A DNA stretch of 64,000 nt from Longimicrobium sp. (GTDB lineage: Bacteria > Gemmatimonadota > Gemmatimonadetes > Longimicrobiales > Longimicrobiaceae): NCBI RefSeq assembly GCF_035474595.1, contig NZ_DATIND010000001.1, forward strand, positions 1 to 64,000, in the 5' to 3' direction. How positions within the stretch are numbered: the stretch's first letter is position 1; the number at the start of each line of letters is the position of its first letter. The position numbers and the translations under genes are program-made. Shown here piece by piece: positions 8,497-16,596 of this stretch. Below the pieces are notes generated by a model. That model was given only the letters and a program-made list of their open reading frames with translations. It made no database searches and was not told the DNA's origin.

Positions 8497-9675
8497 CTAC
8501 ATCCCCACGTACTTCAGCCCGCTGCCGGTGTTGAAGAGGACGACGGTGTCGCTCTCGCGGATGGCGCCTGCAGTGCGCAGGCGCTGGGCGGCGGCGGCGG
8601 TGGCGGCGCCCTCGGGCGCGCAGAAGATGCCGGTGTCGGCGCCCACCACGGGCGTCCAGCGGCGCATCTCCTCGTCGGGCACGGCCACGGCGGCGCCGCC
8701 GGACTCGCGGATGGCCCGCAGCATCAGGAAGTCGCCCACGGCGCGGGGAACGCGCAGGCCGGAGGCGTAGGTGTGCGCGTCTTCCCACGGCGCGGCCTCG
8801 TCCGTCCCCTGCTCCCAGGCGCGGACGATGGGGGCGCACCCGGCCGCCTGCACCGAGATCATCCGCGGGCGCGCCGCGCCGATCCACCCCATCGCCTCCA
8901 TCTCCGCGAACGCCTTCCACATCCCCACCAGCCCGGTGCCGCCGCCCGTGGGGTAGACGATGACGTCGGGAAGGGTCCACCCCAGCTGCTCGGCCACCTC
9001 GTACCCCATCGTCTTCTTCCCCTCGGCGCGGTACGGCTCCTTCAGCGTCGACAGGTCGAACCAGCCGTGCTCGCGCGCGCCGGCGGCCACCCGCACCGCG
9101 CAGTCGGTGATCAGGCCGTCGATCAGCTCCACGTCGGCGCCCAGCGCGCGCATCTCCTCCACGATGGGCGCCGGCGTGTCGCGCGGGACCACCACGTGCG
9201 CGCCCATCCCCGCCGCGGCGGCGTAGGCGGCGGTGGCGCTCCCCGCGTTCCCGGCGCTGGGGAGCGCCACCTCCGTGATCCCCAGCTCCTTCGCGCGCGA
9301 CACGGCCAGGCACAGCCCGCGCGCCTTGAACGACGCGGTGGGGTTCTGCCCCTCGTCCTTGATCATCAGCCGCGCCACGCCCAGGCGGTCCGCCAGCCGG
9401 GGCGCGTCCACCAGCGGCGTCCACCCCTCGCCCAGGCGCACGGCGTTCGCGGGGTCGCGCACGGGCAGGAGCTCGTGGTAGCGCCACAGGTCGGCGCTGC
9501 GGCAGGCGAGCTCCTCGCGCGTCACGCGCGCGGCGATGGCGGGCAGGTCGTAGCGCGCGTACAGCGGCTTCTCGCAGCAGGGCGACAGCCGGTGCGGCGT
9601 CTCGCTCTCGTAGCGCGCGCCGCAGCGGGTGCACTCCAGGTGCGTGGCGCCGCCGAAGTTCTGGATGTCGGTCAT
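8497..9675 (-). CDS. thrC: Threonine synthase
   Basis: PLP enzyme converting O-phospho-L-homoserine to L-threonine. At 392 residues it fits the threonine synthase group with an N-terminal zinc-ribbon-like segment (C15-x2-C18 and C33-C34). The Schiff-base lysine is K117 in NPTASFKARG. LPSAGNAGSA (substrate/phosphate region) and the glycine-rich YPTGGGTGLVG loop are present. I chose ATG 9675 (MTDIQNFGG) because homology begins there; an in-frame ATG at 9718 with GGGAACG upstream is a possible alternative. No other threonine-pathway gene is adjacent, so the fold family (serine/threonine dehydratase-like) is surer than the exact substrate. Confidence 0.88.
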   Translation of the reverse strand: MTDIQNFGGATHLECTRCGARYESETPHRLSPCCEKPLYARYDLPAIAARVTREELACRSADLWRYHELLPVRDPANAVRLGEGWTPLVDAPRLADRLGVARLMIKDEGQNPTASFKARGLCLAVSRAKELGITEVALPSAGNAGSATAAYAAAAGMGAHVVVPRDTPAPIVEEMRALGADVELIDGLITDCAVRVAAGAREHGWFDLSTLKEPYRAEGKKTMGYEVAEQLGWTLPDVIVYPTGGGTGLVGMWKAFAEMEAMGWIGAARPRMISVQAAGCAPIVRAWEQGTDEAAPWEDAHTYASGLRVPRAVGDFLMLRAIRESGGAAVAVPDEEMRRWTPVVGADTGIFCAPEGAATAAAAQRLRTAGAIRESDTVVLFNTGSGLKYVGM

Positions 9676-10034
9676 CGGTCCGGAAGACGGGTGGAAGATG
9701 CGGATGGCGATGAACATCGTTCCCGGCCGCGCCGATGACAACGCCACCCCACGATCTCGATCACCGCACCCGTGTCCCCAATCGGTCGCTGCCCGGCGGA
9801 AAGCGCCGCGGACAACGGATCGGTGGGGAGCCCGTTCCGGCTTGGCCGCGCGCGAGCCAAGCGATGCCGGCAGGGTCGCCGGCACTCGCAAACTGGTGTG
9901 CTGCATCTGGCGCCAAGGTGGCGTAAACCCAGCAATCATGCGGTTCCCCAGCAGTTCCGCGGGTTGACCCGGGGACGTGGAGAAGCTATCCTTCCATCGG
10001 ATTTCAATTGCGCTCCCTTCAACATACCCGGCAC
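9676..10034. other. Divergent intergenic region thrC / darG
   Basis: No gene. It holds the darG promoter (9964-9992) and two adjacent perfect hairpins: cttggc/gccaag at about 9841-9861 and tgccggc/gccggca at about 9865-9884. These lie upstream of thrC on the minus strand and could be a leader structure, but no known riboswitch was recognised. Confidence 0.4.
9964..9992 (+). promoter_or_regulatory. Sigma-70-type promoter of darG-darT
   Basis: TTGACC (9964-9969), 17-base spacer, TATCCT (9987-9992). The predicted start is near 9999, leaving a 36-base leader before the ATG at 10035. Antitoxin-first transcription from this promoter fits an autonomous toxin-antitoxin operon. Confidence 0.65.
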
Positions 10035-10949
10035 ATGCTGACCTACGTCTCGGGTAACCTCTTCGAGGCCCCCGTCCAGACGCTCGTAAACGCGGTAAAC
10101 ACCGTGGGAGTGATGGGGAAGGGCATCGCCCTGACCTTCAGGGAGATCTTTCCGGAGATGTTCCGGGAATATCGCGCCGTCTGCGAGCGGGGCGATCTCC
10201 GGGTGGGCGGGCTTCACCTGTGGAGAGGGCCCACGCGGTACGTGCTGAACTTTCCCACCAAGGAGCACTGGCGTAACCCTTCCAGGCTGGAGTACATCGA
10301 AGCGGGGCTCAGGGCCTTCGTGAACATGTACGAGCGGGCCGGGATCCATTCCATCGCCTTTCCCCCGCTGGGATGCGGGAACGGCGAACTGGAATTTGCC
10401 GCCGTGCGCCCGCTGATGGAGCGGTACCTGGCGCCTCTCCCGATCACCGTGCTGATGTACGCCCCCGTGCCGCGCCGTGCGGTGGCCGAGCACCGGCAGC
10501 CGCGCGCCATCGCGGAGTGGCTGCGCTCCGCCCCGGCCGAGCTGCCGTTCGAGGAGGTGTGGGCGGATCTCACGGAGATGTTTCGCGTCCGTGTTGCGGT
10601 CGAAACGCCTTCGAAGGCAGGGCAGTTCGAAGTCCAGGTGGCCGACAGCGGGATTGCCGGGCTGCGGATCTGGATGTCGGGCCGGCGCACCACGGTGGTG
10701 CCGAAGGAGCAGCTCGCCGAAGCCTGGAAGCAGCTCCGGGACTTCGGGATCCTGACCGCGCGCCGGCTTCCGGTGGGACTGGAGAAGATCGGCTCGTATG
10801 TGCTGGGAATCCTGGCGCTGCTTCCGTATGTGCAGCTGGTGCCGCTGGGAACCGATTACCAGATGCTCGGGGGCTCTCCGATGACCGGCCTGCAGCTCGC
10901 CCCCGCCGTCGGGAGCAGCGAGCCGCAGCGGGAGCTCGCGTTCGGCTGA
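10035..10949 (+). CDS. darG: DarG-type antitoxin: macrodomain DNA ADP-ribosylglycohydrolase
   Basis: A 304-residue protein. The N-terminal macrodomain (about 1-160) begins YVSGNLFEAPVQTLVNAVN, followed by GVMGKGIAL and FPPLGCGNGEL, the ADP-ribose binding loops. The C-terminal part (about 165-304, with a GILTARRLPVGLEKIGSYV segment) matches the DarG region that holds the toxin. DarG proteins remove ADP-ribose from thymidine in DNA and also bind DarT directly. The start is ATG 10035; a TTG at 10008 is in frame but adds no homology. The gene ends 4 bases before darT, so the two are co-translated. Here the antitoxin comes first, the reverse of the commonly described darT-darG order. Confidence 0.9.
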   Translation: MLTYVSGNLFEAPVQTLVNAVNTVGVMGKGIALTFREIFPEMFREYRAVCERGDLRVGGLHLWRGPTRYVLNFPTKEHWRNPSRLEYIEAGLRAFVNMYERAGIHSIAFPPLGCGNGELEFAAVRPLMERYLAPLPITVLMYAPVPRRAVAEHRQPRAIAEWLRSAPAELPFEEVWADLTEMFRVRVAVETPSKAGQFEVQVADSGIAGLRIWMSGRRTTVVPKEQLAEAWKQLRDFGILTARRLPVGLEKIGSYVLGILALLPYVQLVPLGTDYQMLGGSPMTGLQLAPAVGSSEPQRELAFG

Positions 10950-10953
10950 TTCC

Positions 10954-11937
10954 ATGCCCGAAGCACCGGATGCGCGGGATATCCGTTCGTTCCTGAAAGA
11001 GCTGTCGGAGCAGAAGTGGCTGGGCCGGCAACGCCGAGACTGGCCGCTTCACCTCTACCACTTCAGCGACGTCCGCAACGTAGCCTCGATCCTCCGCAGC
11101 GGCCGCGTGTACAGCCGGCGGCGAGCGGAGGAGCTCGGGCTGCACGACGTGGAGATCGCCAGCCTGGACATCATCGAGGGGAGCCCGTGGGCTCACGGCC
11201 TGGCGCGGCTCTACTTCCGTCCGGTCACCCCGACCCAGTACCACAACGAAGGAATCCGGCCGCCCGAGCACCGGTCCAAGCACAGCCACTGCCCGGTGCC
11301 CGTCTTCCTGATCTTCGATGCCGCGGAGATGCTGACCCGTGGCGATGCGCAGATCACCGACGGAAACCTGGCGCGCCAGCGTTACCGGATCGGAAGTGGC
11401 GCCGCGTTCCTTCGCCGGCTGAACTTCCGCGCGATCTACCACGACGAGCCGTACCCCGCTTCGATGTCGCGCGGCGAGCGCGACGAGATCACGCGTGCAC
11501 GGTGCGCCGAAGTCGTGTTTCCCGGCGAGGTGGATCTGTCCGCGCTTCGCGAGGTGGTGTGCCGCACGCCCGCGGAGCGCACCACCCTGCTCACGCTCCT
11601 GGGACCGGAAAACAGGCAGTGGGCGCCGCGCGTGCGGATCCAGCAGCCGGGTGAGCGGATCTTCTACCGGGACTGGACGTTCGTACGTGACGTGAGCCTG
11701 ACCGACCGCGGGGTAAGGCTCTCGATCCAGTTCGGAAGCGGCGAGCATACGGTGGAAGCCAACAGCCGGTACCCCTCCGGGCAGCGCCAGAGCTGGCGCT
11801 GGGAGCCGGTCACCGTCGCGGGGCGCAAGGACCTCGATCTGGCGGTTCCTCCGGAGGTAACGCGTGTGTTCGTGGAGTTGAAGATCGCGGGTTGCCTTGC
11901 GTACCAGGGCTATCTTTCCCGGCAGTCGCTCTACTGA
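10954..11937 (+). CDS. darT: DarT-type ssDNA thymidine ADP-ribosyltransferase toxin
   Basis: A 327-residue toxin of the DarT (DUF4433) family, which ADP-ribosylates thymidines in single-stranded DNA using NAD+ and acts in phage defence. The N-terminal domain (about 30-215) has LYHFSDVRNVASILRSG (H36 region), YFRPVTPTQYH (87-97) and a late CAEVVFPGEV whose E186 is the candidate catalytic glutamate. Residues about 225-327 form an extra beta-rich domain not present in minimal ~210-residue DarTs; its role is unknown. The gene follows darG by 4 bases and ends in a perfect hairpin. It is intact, which needs a working antitoxin. Confidence 0.88.
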   Translation: MPEAPDARDIRSFLKELSEQKWLGRQRRDWPLHLYHFSDVRNVASILRSGRVYSRRRAEELGLHDVEIASLDIIEGSPWAHGLARLYFRPVTPTQYHNEGIRPPEHRSKHSHCPVPVFLIFDAAEMLTRGDAQITDGNLARQRYRIGSGAAFLRRLNFRAIYHDEPYPASMSRGERDEITRARCAEVVFPGEVDLSALREVVCRTPAERTTLLTLLGPENRQWAPRVRIQQPGERIFYRDWTFVRDVSLTDRGVRLSIQFGSGEHTVEANSRYPSGQRQSWRWEPVTVAGRKDLDLAVPPEVTRVFVELKIAGCLAYQGYLSRQSLY

Positions 11938-11958
11938 CGCGGCGCGGATCCGTGCGAG

Positions 11959-11986
11959 AACGGCCCCGGAGCGATCCGGGGCCGTT
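11959..11986 (+). terminator. Hairpin after darT
   Basis: A perfect 12-base stem (aacggccccgga/tccggggccgtt) with a GCGA tetraloop, 21 bases after the darT stop. There is no T-run, so it may act as an RNA-stabilising 3' end or a weak terminator. Confidence 0.6.
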
Positions 11987-12108
11987 CGGCGTGACGGGAC
12001 GATGTGCTCCGCGCCCCACCCCCCGCGTCCCACCCGTTCGGGCGGTTGCCGCGAAGCGCCGCACGGGAATAAATTTCACGTTCGCGCTTCGGACGAATCG
12101 AGGGAAAG

Positions 12109-12237
12109 ATGAACGGCGGATTGCTGGAGGTGGACGAAGAAGGGAGTGTGCCGGCCCGGGCCGCGTGGCCCTGGGCCGTTTTCACCGGCGCCCTGGTCGC
12201 CGGAATCGTCCTGTTCTTCGTCTATCCACCACGCTGA
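12109..12237 (+). CDS. Small single-pass membrane protein (42 aa)
   Basis: A 42-codon frame, ATG at 12109 preceded by a strong AGGGAAAG ribosome-binding site. The N-terminal half is hydrophilic (MNGGLLEVDEEGS); the second half is one hydrophobic helix (WPWAVFTGALVAGIVLFF) ending VYPPR. It stops 35 bases before thrS and may be co-transcribed with it. I do not recognise the family. RBS quality and the clean hydrophobic segment support it, but it is short and unconfirmed. Confidence 0.55.
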   Translation: MNGGLLEVDEEGSVPARAAWPWAVFTGALVAGIVLFFVYPPR

Positions 12238-12272
12238 AACGGCGGCCGACGACGGCCGCGGAGACATAGAGA

Positions 12273-14240
12273 ATGAGCATCGCAGAAAACGCAGGCGCGG
12301 TGAAGGTCACGCTTCCCGACGGCTCGCAGCGCGAGCTGCCGCGGGGCGCCACGGTGCTGAGCGTGGCCGAGGCCATCGGCCCGCGGCTGGCGAAGGCCGC
12401 GCTGGCGGCCCGGGTCGACGGCCAGGTCGTGGACCTCACGCGCCCCATCGAGCACGACGCGAAGGTCGAGATCCTCACGGAGAAGAACCCCGAGGCGCTG
12501 GACGTGCTGCGCCACTCGGCCGCGCACGTGCTGGCCACGGCCGTGCGCAAGGTGCGCCCCGAGGCCCGCATCGGCTTCGGGCCCTCCATCGCCGACGGCT
12601 TCTACTACGACTTCGAGGTCGACCGCCCCTTCACGCCCGAGGACCTGCAGCAGATCGAGCGGGAGATGGAGGCGGTGGCGAAGGACGACGAGTCGTTCGA
12701 GCGCCGCGTGGTGAGCCGCGACGAGGCGCGCGAGATCTTCGCCGACGACCCGCTGAAGCTGGAGCGGCTGGAGGAGCTGGGGCCGGACGAGACGATCACG
12801 ATCTACCGCAACGGCCCCTTCACGGACCTCTGCCGCGGCCCGCACGTGCCCAGCACGGGGCGATTGAAGCACTTCCGCCTGCTGAACACGGCCGGCGCGT
12901 ACTGGCGCGGCGACGAGAAGCGCCAGATGCTGCAGCGCATCTACGGCACGGCCTGGTTCACGAAGGAAGACCTGGAGCAGTACATCCACCGGCTGGAGGA
13001 AGCGCGCAAGCGCGACCACCGCAAGCTGGGGCGCGAGCTCGACCTCTTCCAGTTCCACCCCGTCTCCCCCGGCGCCGCGTTCTGGACGCCCAGGGGGACG
13101 ACGCTGTACAACACGCTGGTGGAGTTCGTGCGCGAGCGGCAGCTGCGCGACTTCGAGGAGATCAAGACGCCGCTGCTGTACAACAAGGCGCTGTGGGAGC
13201 AGTCCGGCCACTGGGGAAAGTACCGCGAGAACATGTTCCTGGTGCTCGACGCCGAGTCGGGCGAGCACGACATCTCGCTGAAGCCGATGAACTGCCCCTC
13301 GCACTTCATCTACTACGGCTCGGAGAAGCACTCGTACCGCGAGCTGCCGCTGCGCTACGTGACGTTCGACGTGCTGCACCGCAACGAGCTGTCGGGCGCG
13401 CTCTCGGGGCTCACGCGGGTGCGGCAGTTCCAGCAGGACGACTGCCACGTCTTCATGCGCGAGGACCAGATCACCGAGGAGGTGCGGTTCCTCCTGGGGT
13501 TCATCCTGGGCTACTACGAGACGTTCGGGCTCACGGCCACGCTGAAGTTCGCCACGCGCCCCGAGCAGCGCATCGGCAGCGACGAGATGTGGGACCGCGC
13601 CGAGGCCGGCCTGCGCGCCGCGCTCGAGGCCACGGGGATGCCGTACGAGCTGAAGGAGGGCGACGGCGCCTTCTACGGCCCCAAGATCGACTTCGACGTG
13701 ACCGACTCGATCGGGCGCGCGTGGCAGCTGGGCACGATCCAGCTGGACTACAGCAACCCCGAGCGCTTCGACCTGACGTACGTGGGGGAAGACAACCTGC
13801 CGCACCGGCCGGTGGTCATCCACCGCGCGGTCAGCGGCTCGTTCGAGCGCTTCATCGCCATCCTGATCGAGCACTTCGCGGGCGCCTTCCCGGTGTGGCT
13901 GGCGCCGGTGCAGGTGGTGGTGATCCCGATCAGCGACGACCAGGCCGGGGTGGCGCGCCAGTACGGGGCGGAGCTCAGGGAGATGGGGATCCGCGTGCGC
14001 GTGGACGACCGCAACGAGACGCTGAACTACCGCATCCGCGAGGCGGAGACGCAGAAGGTGCCGTACATGGCCGTGATCGGCGGGCGCGAGGCCGAGGGCG
14101 GCACGGCGGCGGTGCGGGTGCGCGGCGCCGGCCGCAAGCAGGAGGTGCTGGACCGCCGCGCGTTGGCCGACCGGATCCTGGAGCAGGTGCGCTCGCGCAC
14201 CTTGCAGGTGGGCTTCGAGGCGGCGGAAGCCGCGGAGTAG
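12273..14240 (+). CDS. thrS: Threonyl-tRNA synthetase
   Basis: Class II synthetase charging tRNA-Thr, with editing of Ser-tRNA-Thr. At 655 residues it has normal length. Order: TGS domain (about 9-70), editing domain with HSAAHVLATAV (95 onward) and CRGPHVPSTG, catalytic core with motif 2 DVLHRNELSGAL, zinc ligands Cys in MNCPSH and His in DDCHVF and VVIHRAVSGSFERF, motif 3, and a C-terminal anticodon-binding domain (VVVIPISDDQ onward). A strong terminator lies 20 bases downstream. Start MSIAENAGAVKV fits the usual N-terminus. A 42-aa membrane peptide precedes it. Confidence 0.97.
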   Translation: MSIAENAGAVKVTLPDGSQRELPRGATVLSVAEAIGPRLAKAALAARVDGQVVDLTRPIEHDAKVEILTEKNPEALDVLRHSAAHVLATAVRKVRPEARIGFGPSIADGFYYDFEVDRPFTPEDLQQIEREMEAVAKDDESFERRVVSRDEAREIFADDPLKLERLEELGPDETITIYRNGPFTDLCRGPHVPSTGRLKHFRLLNTAGAYWRGDEKRQMLQRIYGTAWFTKEDLEQYIHRLEEARKRDHRKLGRELDLFQFHPVSPGAAFWTPRGTTLYNTLVEFVRERQLRDFEEIKTPLLYNKALWEQSGHWGKYRENMFLVLDAESGEHDISLKPMNCPSHFIYYGSEKHSYRELPLRYVTFDVLHRNELSGALSGLTRVRQFQQDDCHVFMREDQITEEVRFLLGFILGYYETFGLTATLKFATRPEQRIGSDEMWDRAEAGLRAALEATGMPYELKEGDGAFYGPKIDFDVTDSIGRAWQLGTIQLDYSNPERFDLTYVGEDNLPHRPVVIHRAVSGSFERFIAILIEHFAGAFPVWLAPVQVVVIPISDDQAGVARQYGAELREMGIRVRVDDRNETLNYRIREAETQKVPYMAVIGGREAEGGTAAVRVRGAGRKQEVLDRRALADRILEQVRSRTLQVGFEAAEAAE

Positions 14241-14260
14241 TCGCCGGCGGGTAGACGCGG

Positions 14261-14300
14261 ACGAGCCCCTCTCCCCGGAGCATCGGGGGGAGGGGCTCGT
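14261..14300 (+). terminator. Terminator after thrS
   Basis: A stem of about 16 bases (acgagcccctctcccc / ggggggaggggctcgt) with one imperfect pair. It begins 20 bases after the stop codon. No clear T-run. Confidence 0.65.
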
Positions 14301-14305
14301 CGGCT

Positions 14306-14581
14306 TCGGCACCCGCCAATGAATTGGCGGGCAACAAAAGCACAAAGTCCCTGCGGGACTGCGGCCGCGGCCTCGTGGCGGGCGGGCGAGCGCCGGGCGT
14401 GGCCTTGGCACCCGCCAATGAATTGGCGGGCAACAAAAGCACAAAGTCCCTGCGGGACTGCGGCCGCGGCTTCGTGGCGGGCGGGCGAGCGCCGGGCGTG
14501 GCCTTGGCACCCGCCAATGAATTGGCGGGCAGCAAAAGCACAAAGTCCCTGCGGGACTGCGGCCGCGGCCTCGTGGCGGGC
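14306..14581. repeat. Three tandem 99-bp REP-like units
   Basis: A unit of exactly 99 bp begins at about 14311, 14410 and 14509; the third copy diverges after 14581. Each unit has two perfect hairpins, cccgccaat/attggcggg and agtccc-tgc-gggact, separated by caacaaaagcacaa, then GGCCGCGGCC. Read on the other strand this is the same two-hairpin order as the dispersed REP-like elements elsewhere in the window. Only a few substitutions separate the copies, so the amplification is recent. Confidence 0.9.
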
Positions 14582-14653
14582 CTGCATGCGCTGGAGCGGC
14601 CGCGCCGATGCAGGCGCACTCACGCACTTCCGCACTTCGTTTCGGAACGGACG

Positions 14654-14688
14654 AAAAGCCCGCCGACCGTGAAGAGGTCGGCGGGCCT
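14654..14688 (-). terminator. Intrinsic terminator of rpsT
   Basis: Read on the minus strand, a perfect 10-base stem (cccgccgacc / ggtcggcggg) is followed by CTTTTCG. It lies 25 bases past the rpsT stop. Confidence 0.8.
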
Positions 14689-14713
14689 TGTGCCCTCGGT
14701 GCTGCCCGGCGAC

Positions 14714-14971
14714 TTACGCGGCCAGGCGGCCGATGAAGGCGTTCAGGCGGCTCTTGGCGCGGGCGGCCTTGTTGGGATGCACGATCCGCTTGCGGGCCGC
14801 GCGGTCCAGCAGCGAGGTGGCCTCGCGCAGGGCGGCGGTGCCGTCCGCGGCGGTGGCGGCCGTGCGGACACGCTTCAGCGCGCTGCGCAGCCGCGAGCGG
14901 AAGGCACGGTTGCGGTCGGCGCGGATCTCGTTGGTCCGCATCCGCTTCTCGGCGGACTTGACGTTCGGCAA
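14714..14971 (-). CDS. rpsT: 30S ribosomal protein S20
   Basis: An 85-residue Lys/Arg-rich protein that binds 16S rRNA. The sequence begins (M)PNVKSAEKRMRTNEIR and continues as the typical three-helix S20 fold, ending NAFIGRLAA. The only start that fits the family N-terminus is TTG at 14971, preceded by CCGGAGG seven bases upstream. The gene has a consensus promoter (15065-15093), an ~87-base leader and its own terminator, so it is monocistronic. S20 is known to regulate its own translation in some bacteria and the weak TTG start fits that, but no specific leader fold was assigned. Confidence 0.95.
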   Translation of the reverse strand: MPNVKSAEKRMRTNEIRADRNRAFRSRLRSALKRVRTAATAADGTAALREATSLLDRAARKRIVHPNKAARAKSRLNAFIGRLAA

Positions 14972-15064
14972 GGCTGGCCTCCGGAAAACATCGGCGCCAC
15001 GCAGGGCGCCGGAGCTGGTTGAAACGATGGGTCGGAATGCTGGTCCCGGAAAACGGGAAGCCGA

Positions 15065-15093
15065 ATTATACCCGAACTGCCGGAGGGTGTCAA
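15065..15093 (-). promoter_or_regulatory. Consensus sigma-70 promoter of rpsT
   Basis: On the minus strand TTGACA (15088-15093), 17-base spacer, TATAAT (15065-15070): both boxes perfect with ideal spacing. Predicted start near 15058. Confidence 0.92.
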
Positions 15094-15112
15094 CCCCGCC
15101 TCCCCGCTTGCT

Positions 15113-15141
15113 TTGACAAGGTCCGGGCCCGCGTCTAACTT
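15113..15141 (+). promoter_or_regulatory. Promoter of the M50-scpA genes, near-leaderless
   Basis: TTGACA (15113-15118), 17-base spacer, TAACTT (15136-15141). The predicted start at about 15148 coincides with the ATG at 15149, so the mRNA would be leaderless or nearly so. It is back to back with the rpsT promoter. Confidence 0.75.
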
Positions 15142-15148
15142 GGCCGGC

Positions 15149-15820
15149 ATGGATCCACAACGCTTGCAGTACGTTCTTCTCAGCCTGCCCGTCCTGCTCC
15201 TGGCGTTCTCCGTCCACGAGTTCATGCACGCCTACGTCGCGCTGAAGCAGGGCGACGACACCGCGTACATGCTGGGGCGGGTTACGCTGGACCCGCGCGC
15301 CCACATCGACCCCATCGGGAGCATCCTGTTCCCGCTGATCGGGGCCATCTCGGGCGCGCCGCTCATCGGCTGGGCCAAGCCCACGCCCACCACCCCGCGC
15401 AAGTACCGCAAGTACGTGCGCGGCGACGTGCTGGTCTCGCTGGCCGGGGTCGCGGGCAACTTCCTGCTCATCCTGCTCTTCGCGCTCCTGCACGTCGTCG
15501 CCGCGCTGGTCTTCCGCGCCACGGGGGGGAACGAGGTGCTGGTGACGGCCGACAAGCTGTTCGTGATCGGCGTGGAGCTGAACTTCTTCCTCATCCTCTT
15601 CAACCTCATCCCCGTGCCGCCGCTGGACGGGTCGCACGTGCTGTATCACCTCCTCCCGGCCAACCTGGGAAGCGCGTACCGGCAGCTTTCCTCCTTCGGC
15701 TTCATCATCCTGTACGCCCTGATCTTCACCGGCGCGCTGAACCGGCTGTTCCTGGTGGCGCGGCCGCTGGGCGACCTGTTCCTGGTGCCCGGCGACCTGG
15801 TGGCGGGGATGACGATGTGA
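15149..15820 (+). CDS. Site-2-protease-type membrane metallopeptidase (M50)
   Basis: A 223-residue polytopic membrane protein. The zinc site is HEFMH in the first transmembrane helix, and the third ligand is the Asp in NLIPVPPLDGSHVL near the end of a later helix, the pattern of the short M50B family. About five hydrophobic helices are visible and there is no PDZ or CBS domain. It starts at ATG 15149, with essentially no leader after its promoter. Its TGA overlaps the GTG of scpA, so the two are translationally coupled; such proteases are often found next to scpAB. Substrate unknown. Confidence 0.9.
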   Translation: MDPQRLQYVLLSLPVLLLAFSVHEFMHAYVALKQGDDTAYMLGRVTLDPRAHIDPIGSILFPLIGAISGAPLIGWAKPTPTTPRKYRKYVRGDVLVSLAGVAGNFLLILLFALLHVVAALVFRATGGNEVLVTADKLFVIGVELNFFLILFNLIPVPPLDGSHVLYHLLPANLGSAYRQLSSFGFIILYALIFTGALNRLFLVARPLGDLFLVPGDLVAGMTM

Positions 15821-16596
15821 CGGCGCAGCAGACGCTGGAGGTTCCCGCGGCCGGGGCGCGCGACCCCTTCGAGATCGACCTGGAGCGCTTCCACGGGCCG
15901 CTGGACCTGCTGCTGCACCTGATCCGCAACCAGGACATCGACATCTTCGACATCCCCATCTCGCGGATCACGCAGCAGTTCCTGGCGGCCATCCGCGACC
16001 TCCAGCGGCTGGAGCTGGAGCGGGCGGGCGAGTTCCTGGAGATGGCGGCCACGCTGGTGCGCATCAAGGCGCAGATGCTCTTCCCGCGCCCCCCCGGCGA
16101 GGACGAGGGCGACGACCCGCGCGCCGACCTGGTGCGGCGGCTGCTGGAGTACGAGCACTTCCGCGAGGCGGCGCGGCTGCTGGAGCAGGCGGAGCGAGTG
16201 CGCTCGCGCCTGTTCTCGCGCGGCTACGTGGAGGTGCGCCCGCAGCCCCGCCTGTCCGAGCTGCCGCTGGAGACTTCGTGGCAGGACGTGTGGGACGCGG
16301 CGCTCCGGATGCAGGAGCGCCTGGCCGAGGCCCTGGTGGTGCACACCGTGCACGGGCGGCAGGTGCGCATCGAGGAGAAGATGGACGAGGTGGTGGACGC
16401 GCTGGTGGAGAAGCGCCGCGTGGAGTTCGCCGCCCTGGTCGAGCGCTGGGGAACGCGCATCCACGCCGTGGCCACGCTGCTCGCGTGCCTGGAGTTGGGG
16501 AAGCGCAACGTGGTCCGCCTGCGCCAGAACGTGCCCTTCGACCCGCTCTGGATCTACCGCGCCCGCGAGCGCCGCGAGCAGGAGGCCGAGGCGTGA
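15817..16596 (+). CDS. scpA: Segregation and condensation protein A
   Basis: Kleisin subunit of the SMC-ScpAB condensin complex that organises and segregates chromosomes. At 259 residues it has normal length. The N-terminal domain has FHGPLDLLLHLI and IDIFDIPI, followed by the helical region binding the SMC neck, a charged linker with PPGEDEGDDP, and a C-terminal winged helix ending FAALVERWGTRIHAV...LLACLELGK. The start is GTG 15817, overlapping the TGA of the M50 protease gene by 3 bases. scpB lies 271 bases downstream, separated by inserted repeats. Confidence 0.94.
   Translation: MTAQQTLEVPAAGARDPFEIDLERFHGPLDLLLHLIRNQDIDIFDIPISRITQQFLAAIRDLQRLELERAGEFLEMAATLVRIKAQMLFPRPPGEDEGDDPRADLVRRLLEYEHFREAARLLEQAERVRSRLFSRGYVEVRPQPRLSELPLETSWQDVWDAALRMQERLAEALVVHTVHGRQVRIEEKMDEVVDALVEKRRVEFAALVERWGTRIHAVATLLACLELGKRNVVRLRQNVPFDPLWIYRARERREQEAEA

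Noticed and set aside
4862-9634. Upstream part of a 1898-codon minus-strand frame that ends in argF
   Set aside because: Only the last 307 codons are protein-like. The rest is antisense to the M30-like and other genes and has no domain.
9672-9939. Frame extending threonine synthase upstream to 9939
   Set aside because: The added residues do not match the family; zinc-ribbon homology begins just after the ATG at 9675.
14306-14581. Possible CRISPR array
   Set aside because: Repeats are contiguous 99-bp units with no spacers and internal hairpins, and no cas gene is present.
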